Shown here in pieces: positions 26,158 through 33,503 of a stretch of DNA of 40,916 nt (positions are counted from its first letter, which is position 1; every line of letters starts with the position of its first letter). Under the pieces are notes generated by a model. The model worked only from the letters and a program-made list of their open reading frames with translations, was not told the origin of the DNA and made no database searches. Position numbers and translations under genes: made by a program. Source of the DNA: an uncultured Actinomycetes bacterium (GTDB taxonomy: Bacteria > Actinomycetota > Thermoleophilia > RBG-16-64-13); NCBI GenBank assembly GCA_937148845.1, contig CAKZRW010000112.1, forward strand, positions 1 through 40,916, read 5' to 3'.

Positions 26158-29100
26158 CTACGCCTCCTCGAACCCTGACCCCGGGTCGAACTTCAGAGTC
26201 CGGCAGTTCTCGGTCACGGTGCGCACCAAATCGTCAGGAGCGCCGTCGGGCAGGTTGACCTCGATCTCTAGCGTGACGTTGACCGACCCGCCCCGCTGCA
26301 GTTCAGCGTGCTTTACCAGGTGCTGGACGATCTCCTCGGCGATGGCTCCCACGTCGCGGCTCACCCGTTTGGGATCGAGGCGCACCGACCCATGAAAACG
26401 ACGAAGGGCAGCCGGGGCTGCCATCCCCGGGGCCAGAGGCGCCGTGGCCGCGCTAAAAAGACCGGCCGAAGCACCTTCGCCCGCAGTTTCGGGAGAGGCA
26501 ACGCCAGTGGCAAGGGGCGCACCCAGGGGCGGACCAGTTCTCTCCCCGAGGCCACCAGCACCCTTCTCACCCGCTGCGGCCTCCGCCCGTTTGCGTTCTT
26601 CTTCGTCGAGTTGACGGCGGGCCACCTCCGCTCTTACCACGACGCCGCTCAGAACGACGCTTGTATGCTGCCCCACACGCAGCCCGAGGTAGCCGCCGTT
26701 TGCGTCGTCGAACGAGTCAGCGTACGCGAAGGTCTCCTGCTCCCAGGCCAGGTCGGCGGCACCCGCCTGGACCGCCCTCAAGAGCACGTCGGCATCGCGC
26801 AGTCGGGGCAAGTAAAGGTACTGGGCGAAATCCTCCCACAGTTGACCCACCGACACATGGTCGCCTCGCCAAAGCGGCACGCGGTCGAGCTCGTAGCGCA
26901 GTGCCCTCGGACCGTACTCGGTGATCAGCAGCCCACCACCCTTGAGCTTTCTGGCTGCCCGCACAGCAAGGCCCTCGCCCCCACTGAGACGCTGAGCAAC
27001 GAGCTCAGCGGGACCCAGCTTCTCTTCTTGGCTGGGGACGAGAAGCCAGCAGTAGGTCTCGCCCAGACGAGCATCCACGGTCTCAGTGGCGTCCCTATGG
27101 CGGGTGCGGACCTGGGTGGTCTGGAAGGCGTCCAAGTTAAGAAGCTCTGCGTCGTTTTCAATGGAGCGCCAGGCTAAGTACTGGGCTACCGCTCGCCGCA
27201 GCTCTTCCAGGCGGTCCCGGTCGGCGGCCAAGAACACCAGAGAGTTGCGGTAACGGCGGGGACTTGCCCCACGGCCATTCAAGTACTCCAAGGCCTTAGC
27301 CTGTGCCTGCCCTTGAGTCGTCTTTGCAGAATGCGGATAGCTGGGAGCCAGGATGACAAGGCGCGCTTCGGGCTCGTCTAGTATCTGGCTGGAGTCCCCA
27401 GGGGCGATGTGAACAGCGTAGAAATCTCCCCTGGCCCTCTCCGCCCGCAGGCGGCGGATGATCTCCTCATCGACCTCGGCTAGATCGAGGAGATACTGCT
27501 CCTCGCGGTCACGAGCCAAGCGGGCCACAGTAGGCTGGGGCGAAAACCAGTAGCGGCTGCCGTCCGCGTAGAGGAAGGTGGCCTGCTCGGTCAGACGCCT
27601 GAGAGCATCCCCGAAGGTGCTCGGGTTTTCACCCGGCTGCACGCAGCCCAAGGTGACGCTGCGCACCTCAAGACCGCGATGAGCTGTGCGCAAGGTGGGA
27701 GCAGAGCCCAGATAGATAGTGCGGGCCACCCGTCGCGCCGCCGAGTAGCGCTTGAAGTTGGGGTTCTCGCGGTCCAGAGCCACTGGCAGCGAGTGGTCGC
27801 CGTCGATGTCTCTCTCGATCACAGGCTCCCAGTTCTCTTCCAGGTAACGCGTGAGCTCATATCGCACTACTGGAGAATCCAGAGGCACAGAGCCTGGCAT
27901 GATAAGGAGGCTATTGTCGTTGACCTCCCAAAGGTGGTGGATCACCGCGGCCATGAGACGAAGCACCCCGCGGGTGCGTTGGAATTTCTCCAGGCTCGAC
28001 CAATCCTCGAACAAGCGATCGAAAAGCTCGGGGTGGATGGGATAGGCGGCTCGCAGACGGCGCTCGTAGCTAGCCTCTTTGCACTCACTGGGAAAGTCCG
28101 CAGCGTGGGTGCGATATAGGTCGCTGAACTTGCGCACTACCGCGTCGCGGGCATCGAAGTCCTCGACCTCTGCAAAGAGCCGGCGGCGCACGATCTCAAA
28201 GCCTTCCTCGGGGGTAGCTGGGCGCCAGGGCGAGTGCATCCTGCCCACCACGTGCTTGAGCCGGCTCAACGCCTCCTGGCCACCCGTGCCACCCACTTCG
28301 GCAAGAGAGACCAGCTCCCCGTCCCCGCTGCTTTGCTTCACGCCGGCATTTGTAACCTGAGGCGAGAGCGGCTCTGAGGCAGGGATGCTGATCACCACCA
28401 GCACCTGGGGAACAGCCCGAGCGGCTTCGGTCAGCGCTTGAGCAAAGGTGAAATGGGTGTCGAAGGTGCCGGCGGGCAGATTGTCCTTGCCATACAGCTG
28501 GCGGGCGTAGGCCACCCACTCATCGATCAGCACCAAGCAGGGAGCGTAACGCTGAAATAGCTCGTTGAGAGCAGCCCCCGGGTTGGTGGCCGTAAGATCT
28601 GCCTCCCGCACAAGCGCATAGCCCTCTACCCCACCGAGCTGATAGGCAAGCTCACCCCACAAGGTATGGACGGTCACACCTTCTGGCTTGGGATGCGGCT
28701 GCCCGGGGCAGAGCGAGGTGCCTACCAGGACTGCCCGCCGCGTCGGTGGCACGGCCTTGACCTCGGCCGCGCTCATTATCTCCGGTATACCTACTAGGTC
28801 ACCGGTCGGGGTTCCCGAAAAGAGATGATAAAGAGCAAGTAGGGAGTGGGTCTTCCCGCCGCCAAAGCTGGTCTGGAGCTCTACCACCGGCTCGCCCCCA
28901 GTGCCCGCTAACCGCTCCAGAGCGTGGAGCAACAACTGCCGCAGGCCCTGGGTAATGAAGGTGCGCCGGAAGAACTCCCGAGGATCCCGGTATTCGTCTG
29001 CGCCCTCTCCGCGGTGCACTTGGGAAAGATCCGCGGCGAACTCAGCCACCTGGTAGCGACCGCTGCGCACATCGCTGTGAGGCACCACCACTTCACGCCA

Positions 29101-29598
29101 CGGCTTGAGGCCGGCAACGGGTGTCCCCAGAGTGAGTTCTTCGCTCGTCTTCCGGGGCCGGCGCCTACCTTCTTCGTACCGCAGGCGCTGCACCTCCTCC
29201 TTGAGTCGCTCAGCTTCGATGGCCTCCTCGGCAAGAACAGAGGTGAGCAGTCGCTGCACATCATCGAGCACTCGCGCGGTGTCGTCCAGGGTGAACGGCT
29301 CCATGTGGGCCCACCTATTGCGGTAGTCGATGAGCTCCTCCACATAGCTCCGCTCCAGCCGACCTAGGGTGTTTGAGAAGATCTCCCTCCAGTAGGTACG
29401 CATGAGCTTAAGCTGCGCAGCGACGTCCTCCAGCTGGCTCTCCCTGGCCGGCGCCACTTGCGAATCAAGTCCCTCAGCCACAGCAAAGAGCCACCGCTCC
29501 CCGAAGGTTGCCTGTAACTCGCGCTTGACAAAAGGAAGAAGGCCCGCCGATAGGAGGCTCAAGCCTCTTTCCACACGCTCACGGTTGCTTTGGGCCAT
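26158..29598 (-). CDS. HEPN (Swt1-like)-DUF499 ATPase, defence-operon component
   Basis: This 1146-residue protein has an N-terminal domain (about 5-125) resembling the Swt1-type HEPN domain, with RNRWAH (93-98) matching the HEPN RNase motif Rx4H. A charged linker follows (about 125-155). The DUF499 P-loop ATPase has Walker A FGGGKTHS (245-252) and Walker B CLVLIDE (354-360). A Pro/Ala/Gly-rich linker occurs near 1025-1070, followed by a small C-terminal domain. DUF499 proteins occur with DUF1156 methylases and SNF2 helicases in defence loci, where the ATPase probably senses or moves on DNA. The ATG at 29598 has AGGAGG 4 nt upstream, overlapping the methylase stop, so the two are co-translated. 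The open frame to 29862 lies within the methylase gene. Confidence 0.9.
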   Translation of the reverse strand: MAQSNRERVERGLSLLSAGLLPFVKRELQATFGERWLFAVAEGLDSQVAPARESQLEDVAAQLKLMRTYWREIFSNTLGRLERSYVEELIDYRNRWAHMEPFTLDDTARVLDDVQRLLTSVLAEEAIEAERLKEEVQRLRYEEGRRRPRKTSEELTLGTPVAGLKPWREVVVPHSDVRSGRYQVAEFAADLSQVHRGEGADEYRDPREFFRRTFITQGLRQLLLHALERLAGTGGEPVVELQTSFGGGKTHSLLALYHLFSGTPTGDLVGIPEIMSAAEVKAVPPTRRAVLVGTSLCPGQPHPKPEGVTVHTLWGELAYQLGGVEGYALVREADLTATNPGAALNELFQRYAPCLVLIDEWVAYARQLYGKDNLPAGTFDTHFTFAQALTEAARAVPQVLVVISIPASEPLSPQVTNAGVKQSSGDGELVSLAEVGGTGGQEALSRLKHVVGRMHSPWRPATPEEGFEIVRRRLFAEVEDFDARDAVVRKFSDLYRTHAADFPSECKEASYERRLRAAYPIHPELFDRLFEDWSSLEKFQRTRGVLRLMAAVIHHLWEVNDNSLLIMPGSVPLDSPVVRYELTRYLEENWEPVIERDIDGDHSLPVALDRENPNFKRYSAARRVARTIYLGSAPTLRTAHRGLEVRSVTLGCVQPGENPSTFGDALRRLTEQATFLYADGSRYWFSPQPTVARLARDREEQYLLDLAEVDEEIIRRLRAERARGDFYAVHIAPGDSSQILDEPEARLVILAPSYPHSAKTTQGQAQAKALEYLNGRGASPRRYRNSLVFLAADRDRLEELRRAVAQYLAWRSIENDAELLNLDAFQTTQVRTRHRDATETVDARLGETYCWLLVPSQEEKLGPAELVAQRLSGGEGLAVRAARKLKGGGLLITEYGPRALRYELDRVPLWRGDHVSVGQLWEDFAQYLYLPRLRDADVLLRAVQAGAADLAWEQETFAYADSFDDANGGYLGLRVGQHTSVVLSGVVVRAEVARRQLDEEERKRAEAAAGEKGAGGLGERTGPPLGAPLATGVASPETAGEGASAGLFSAATAPLAPGMAAPAALRRFHGSVRLDPKRVSRDVGAIAEEIVQHLVKHAELQRGGSVNVTLEIEVNLPDGAPDDLVRTVTENCRTLKFDPGSGFEEA

Positions 29599-29606
29599 GT
29601 GTCCTC

Positions 29607-32402
29607 CTAGAGCATGCTGGTTTGTCCGCTGGCCTCCGAAGGTCGAGCAGCTAGACGGGTGATCTCCGGCCAGGCCACCACCAGGGAGTTGTAGGCTGAA
29701 GCCTCTTGAGCCCATTTCTTGCGCTCGCAGACGGTGTACAGACGATAGGCAAGATCCCGAGCGATCTCGCCATAACCGAGGCCCACGCGGCGAAGCAGGG
29801 CTGCCGCTCCTTGCTCGCCCTGGGTATCGAGAGCGCGGATGAGATGCTGGGTGACTTCCCACACTGTGAGGCGACTGTCCTGAGCGGGGTCCCAGTTTTC
29901 GGGAAGTTCGTCACGCTTAAGCAGGCGCACCTTACCCCCTTTGGCTTCCAGGATGCCCGCCTGCTGCAGCCCAGCCACCGAGGTGTTTTTGGCCTTGGAG
30001 AGGGTCTCCGCCCGCCCGTATTCGCCGAGCGAGGTTCCCATCTCTTCGAACCAGGCCACCGCCCAGCGGGTGTCTTGGTCGTACTCGCTCTCCTGTTCGT
30101 GCAGCACCTCATCCAGAGCCTGGTTGATCAACCCGAGCGCCGTGCGCACCGTCATGGCACTGCCGTCAGGCTCCAGTACCTTGGCATAGGACGAGAACAC
30201 GGCCATGCCCGGGCCGATGGTCGCTTGGGCGAGGTCGACGGGCGCGATGCTGCCCTGCTGGAGCTTCTTGAGAGCGTCGGGGAGGTCTCGCTTGAGCCGG
30301 GTGACGAACTCCTTGCGGGTGGCCAACGGTGCGTTCTCTGGGCGTGGGCGGCACACTAGGACGATGGAGGACGCGAGGGCGTTGGTGCCGCTGGCAAGTA
30401 TGCGGTTGGAGAGCTCACTCCGCATCGGCCACGTGCCGTCAATCAAGAAGCCTGCCCCGAGCAATCCTTCTAGCATGGTCTCCCAACCGGTCGAAGCCAA
30501 GATGTGGCCGGCTCCCCTGCCGTCACCGTCCGACTCCTCGGACTCGGCCTGCTTGAAGGCGTAATAGACGGTCAGGGGGTATTCCGGGGAGTGGGTCTGC
30601 TTCATGTGCTCGAACGCTCTACCCAGGCCTTGCTCGAAGAAGCGTTCCGCCTTCTTCCTGCTGCCGTCGAACCGGTAGGGTGTCGCCACCAGTTCCTGGG
30701 CTTTGGGAACGAGAAGAGTGCTGAATAGATCCGGGAACACGTCACGCAGAGACCGTCGCAGCCACACGTAGAAGAAGTCGGAGAGGTCGGCGTAGCCGAT
30801 GTTGTCGTAGTAAGGAGGGTCGGTGGAGATGAGGGCAGACTTGACACCATCGATGGACGCAGCTGCATTGAGCTGAGTGGCTTCGCTGAAGGTTCCCCCA
30901 GGAGCCCCTTGGATTACCTTTGTGATGCTTGCCAGTGAGACGCTGTAGTCTCCAGCGGCACCGTTGAAAATGCAATTCTCCGCATAATCCCAAAGCATCG
31001 GGATTGCCTGTCGAGTGAAGAGATGACGAACCTGGGTCTTCGTGTTCTCCCACATGCACAGAGAGTTGTTAATGTCGCTTAGTCGACTGACCCCCAATCC
31101 CAAATACACCCCCACCGCGTCCGCATACGCCTGCGCCCCGCTGCCGCCGTCGGCCAGTCGCACGCCGTCATCAGAAAGTCCGGCGGCTACGGCGTCCCGC
31201 AGCACCAGCTCCCGGGTCTCGGCGACCAGGTCGCTGAAGGTGGTGAGCGCCACCAGTTGGCGGGGGGTGAAGAGGTCGGCGAAGGTGGTCATGCCGTAGT
31301 TTGGCGTCTTGAAGTCCCTGGGGTTGTGCGGGAGGATGGCGTCCGGTCTCCAGGTTGGCTCCGCCGAAGCCGCCGCTCGGGCGTGCTCCTCATTGGGGGG
31401 CAGGTAGATGCGGCCTCGCTGCCCCTCAGCCACGATGGCCATGAGCCGGGCTCCCATGCGTCCCGCCTTGCCCTCGGCCCGGATGTGGTCGAAGGGCACC
31501 GGCGAATCGCACACGACGCAGCGGGCTCCCCGGCGGTTCACCGTGCCTTCCTGGGGCCGCCCCTGTCCCGTCCGCACCTCGAAGCGCACCGTCTTGGCCG
31601 CCGGATCCACGATGGGCTCCACCCAGGCCTGCTTACCCTTCTTGGTGGAAAGAGCCCACTTGCTAGTCAGAGGCATCTCGGCGCCGCAGGCCGGGTTGGG
31701 ACACGTGACCGTGCGCGCCCACAGCCAGGCGATGACCGTGGCCTCACCCCCGCCCTGCTCCTTGGGCAATCTCACCTTGGGGTAGAGGTGGCCGATGCGC
31801 TTCTCGGCCTCGTCGCGCATCCAGTTGCCGTAGTGGCGGACGTCCTCCGCCAGTCCTTGGGCTCCTCGCCACGTGTTGGCCAGCTGCATGCTCTTCGTGT
31901 CGGGGTGGACCGGGGGCCGGCCCGCGAACCTGGGTGGGATCTCGATGAGCGCCTTGGTGATGAGCACCGCCACCGGATTGAGGTCGCTCCCGTAGGCGGC
32001 AAGTCCCAGCCGCTGGGCTTCCAAGGGGATGGAGCCGCCGCCGCAGAAGGGGTCGAGCACCGGCGGAGGGTTGCCGTCGCAGGAGCGGCGGATCTCCTCC
32101 CGGGCTTTGGCGAGGACCGCCTCGTTGTTTGAGTTCTCCCACTTGACCAGCTCCTCGATGATGGCGAAGAGCCGCAGGCGCTCGGCCTGCTGGGCCTCCT
32201 CGGTGGGGAAGCGGTCGGGGTGAGCCGAGGGGTCGTCCACCAGTGAGGCGAAGAGCACGGCCCGGCAGGTGGACAGGGGCTTGCGTGACCACCATAGGTG
32301 AAGGGTGGAGGGGTGGCCGTGGCGGATGCTCTTCTCCCGAGCCGACTCCTTGTTGATGGCCTCCAGGGGGAGGGAGACTTCGATGAGCTTCTTCTTGGTC
32401 AC
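29607..32402 (-). CDS. DUF1156 DNA methyltransferase (DrmMI-like)
   Basis: This 931-residue protein starts with the DUF1156 signature (LIEVSLPLEAINKESAREKS, HLWWSRKPL). It has the SAM-binding motif LDPFCGGGSIPLEA (116-129) and catalytic motif DPPY (528-531, in STDPPYYDNIGYADLSDFF). This implies N6-adenine or N4-cytosine methylation. Cys pairs (CPNPAC, CVVC; 234-298) form a likely zinc insert. In an antiphage role it would mark host DNA as self. The GTG at 32402 is chosen because AGGAG lies 7 nt upstream and the conserved region begins within five residues. The frame open to 32561 runs through a promoter-like motif. No specificity subunit is seen. Confidence 0.92.
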   Translation of the reverse strand: MTKKKLIEVSLPLEAINKESAREKSIRHGHPSTLHLWWSRKPLSTCRAVLFASLVDDPSAHPDRFPTEEAQQAERLRLFAIIEELVKWENSNNEAVLAKAREEIRRSCDGNPPPVLDPFCGGGSIPLEAQRLGLAAYGSDLNPVAVLITKALIEIPPRFAGRPPVHPDTKSMQLANTWRGAQGLAEDVRHYGNWMRDEAEKRIGHLYPKVRLPKEQGGGEATVIAWLWARTVTCPNPACGAEMPLTSKWALSTKKGKQAWVEPIVDPAAKTVRFEVRTGQGRPQEGTVNRRGARCVVCDSPVPFDHIRAEGKAGRMGARLMAIVAEGQRGRIYLPPNEEHARAAASAEPTWRPDAILPHNPRDFKTPNYGMTTFADLFTPRQLVALTTFSDLVAETRELVLRDAVAAGLSDDGVRLADGGSGAQAYADAVGVYLGLGVSRLSDINNSLCMWENTKTQVRHLFTRQAIPMLWDYAENCIFNGAAGDYSVSLASITKVIQGAPGGTFSEATQLNAAASIDGVKSALISTDPPYYDNIGYADLSDFFYVWLRRSLRDVFPDLFSTLLVPKAQELVATPYRFDGSRKKAERFFEQGLGRAFEHMKQTHSPEYPLTVYYAFKQAESEESDGDGRGAGHILASTGWETMLEGLLGAGFLIDGTWPMRSELSNRILASGTNALASSIVLVCRPRPENAPLATRKEFVTRLKRDLPDALKKLQQGSIAPVDLAQATIGPGMAVFSSYAKVLEPDGSAMTVRTALGLINQALDEVLHEQESEYDQDTRWAVAWFEEMGTSLGEYGRAETLSKAKNTSVAGLQQAGILEAKGGKVRLLKRDELPENWDPAQDSRLTVWEVTQHLIRALDTQGEQGAAALLRRVGLGYGEIARDLAYRLYTVCERKKWAQEASAYNSLVVAWPEITRLAARPSEASGQTSML

Positions 32403-32484
32403 AGAGCTTCTCCTGCTAGAACAGCCGCAGCCTCGCCACACGTCACAAGCCTGGCTTTGGGCAAGACCGAAAGACCTGCTAGCT

Positions 32485-32512
32485 ACTAAGTATACAAAGG
32501 GAGGCGGATAGG
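32485..32512 (-). promoter_or_regulatory. Shared promoter-like motif, copy A (upstream of the methyltransferase)
   Basis: The minus strand contains TTTGTATACTTAGT preceded by CCGCCTCCC. It matches copy B upstream of the helicase (37174-37202) at 22 of 28 aligned positions, with a single 1-nt gap. TATACT (32489-32494) could serve as a -10 box about 85 nt before the methyltransferase GTG. No good -35 box is present, so an activator or alternative sigma factor may be required. Confidence 0.55.
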
Positions 32513-32532
32513 TTCTCGGGAGATGAGAATGC

Positions 32533-32850
32533 TTAATGATTCCTAGGGAGCGGCGGCTCAAGAAGACGCCTCAGATCGTCCAGACGCCGGTAGATCTCTT
32601 TTCGGTCGGCAACTTTGAGAGCCAGGACCCACGCGGCTTCGTCTCTCACTTGGTACACGATCCGGTAGCTGCCTGCCACCCTCAGTCGGAACACATCGTA
32701 TTGTTCCAGTCCCTTCACCTTTTGGCACCCAGGCGGCCGCGGATCTATTCCCAGCTCCTCAAGCTTATCGAGGACACTGTCCTGGACAGGGCGAGGCAAC
32801 TTCTCGATATCGCGCGCCGCCCGTGGAGTGATCCGGATTTCGTAAGGCAC
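32533..32850 (-). CDS. RelE/ParE-family toxin
   Basis: This 105-residue protein has the RelE-superfamily pattern: YEIRITPRAARDIEKLPRPVQDSVLDKLEEL, then VKGLEQYDVFRLRVAGSYRIVYQVRDE, and finally VADRKEIYRRL. Members cleave mRNA at the ribosome. Arg and Lys residues in the RLRVAGSYRIVY strand and the late Tyr are in the expected places; activity is an inference. The GTG start has GGAGG 6 nt upstream. It lies 69 nt after the antitoxin gene, a longer gap than usual, and 130 nt before the methyltransferase. Confidence 0.88.
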   Translation of the reverse strand: MPYEIRITPRAARDIEKLPRPVQDSVLDKLEELGIDPRPPGCQKVKGLEQYDVFRLRVAGSYRIVYQVRDEAAWVLALKVADRKEIYRRLDDLRRLLEPPLPRNH

Positions 32851-32919
32851 CGGCTGCCTCCGGACGTAGGAGGATGTCCACTATCGCGAGGCCAATGTCA
32901 GGCCGTCGGCAGAACACTG

Positions 32920-33174
32920 TCAGGATCCTAGCCATTCGCGAAACTCAGCCAGACTGACCGTTCCTAGTCGTTCCGCCTCCTCCAGTGCTGCCAAAGCGTC
33001 GTGGGCATCAAGCAACTCCTCCAATCGCTCAAGGAGGCGAGCGTCCTCAACGGGAACAACAGCGGCCACCTCCTTACCGTGGCGAGTGACTATGATCCGT
33101 TCATGCCCGTACTGCGCTCGGCCGAGTACTTCAGCCGAGGACTCTTTCAATTGTTTGGCAGTGATGGTGGTCAC
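32920..33174 (-). CDS. Phd/YefM-family antitoxin
   Basis: This 84-residue protein has the typical Phd/YefM N-terminal DNA-binding fold: MTTITAKQLKESSAEVLGRAQYGHERIIVTRHGKEVAAVVPVEDARLLERLE. A helical tail follows that should wrap the toxin. Antitoxins of this family repress their own promoter together with the toxin. The GTG start has AGGAG at good spacing. The gene sits directly behind a strong promoter (33205-33232). Confidence 0.9.
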   Translation of the reverse strand: MTTITAKQLKESSAEVLGRAQYGHERIIVTRHGKEVAAVVPVEDARLLERLEELLDAHDALAALEEAERLGTVSLAEFREWLGS

Positions 33175-33204
33175 TGTATCTCCTCCCGCGTAGCCCGTGT
33201 GGCC

Positions 33205-33232
33205 ATTATGTACCTTTTGGCCCGTTTGTCAA
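33205..33232 (-). promoter_or_regulatory. Toxin-antitoxin promoter
   Basis: On the minus strand a consensus -35 TTGACA (33227-33232) and a -10 CATAAT (33205-33210) are separated by 16 nt. The predicted start is about 25 nt before the antitoxin GTG. Transcripts from here could continue into the methyltransferase and DUF499 genes, since no terminator is seen in between. Confidence 0.7.
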
Positions 33233-33347
33233 GCGCCGAGCTATCGTTTCACCACCGAGCAGGAACCCTGTTTGATCACGAGTCACAGGTGCGCCGAATT
33301 CCAGCTTCTAAGCTCCAGTGAGAATGATAGACTCGGCTTGGATCATC

Positions 33348-33403
33348 CCTGGAAGCAAGACTTCCAGGCCCCCCGGGTCTGCGGACACCGGGGGTTTTCT
33401 TTT
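33348..33403 (+). terminator. Tandem hairpins with plus-strand intrinsic terminator
   Basis: On the plus strand a hairpin CCTGGAAG/CTTCCAGG (33348-33368, loop CAAGA) is followed by a second stem CCCCCGG-GTC/GAC-CCGGGGG (33370-33394, TGCG loop) and TTTTCTTTT. The orientation is opposite to every neighbouring gene. The 330-nt gap between the antitoxin and helicase genes otherwise holds the toxin-antitoxin promoter and no reading frame I can support. Confidence 0.7.
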
Positions 33404-33503
33404 GTTGGGGGACACAGGAGTGTCCATTGAGCTAGCGCAATTCAAGCGCAAAGACATCGACAAATCTGTGTGCCAGGGATGCGTTGGCCCCCGTCTTGGC
33501 CTC

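Noticed and set aside
26308-27177. 289-codon plus-strand frame inside the DUF499 gene
   Set aside because: It lies opposite a well-supported conserved protein, has no family resemblance and a biased composition.
33245-33300. tRNA-like or attachment-site remnant in the antitoxin-helicase gap
   Set aside because: A CCTGT/ACAGG stem and a GAATTCC are present, but no cloverleaf or T-arm consensus can be built, and no matching tRNA end was found.
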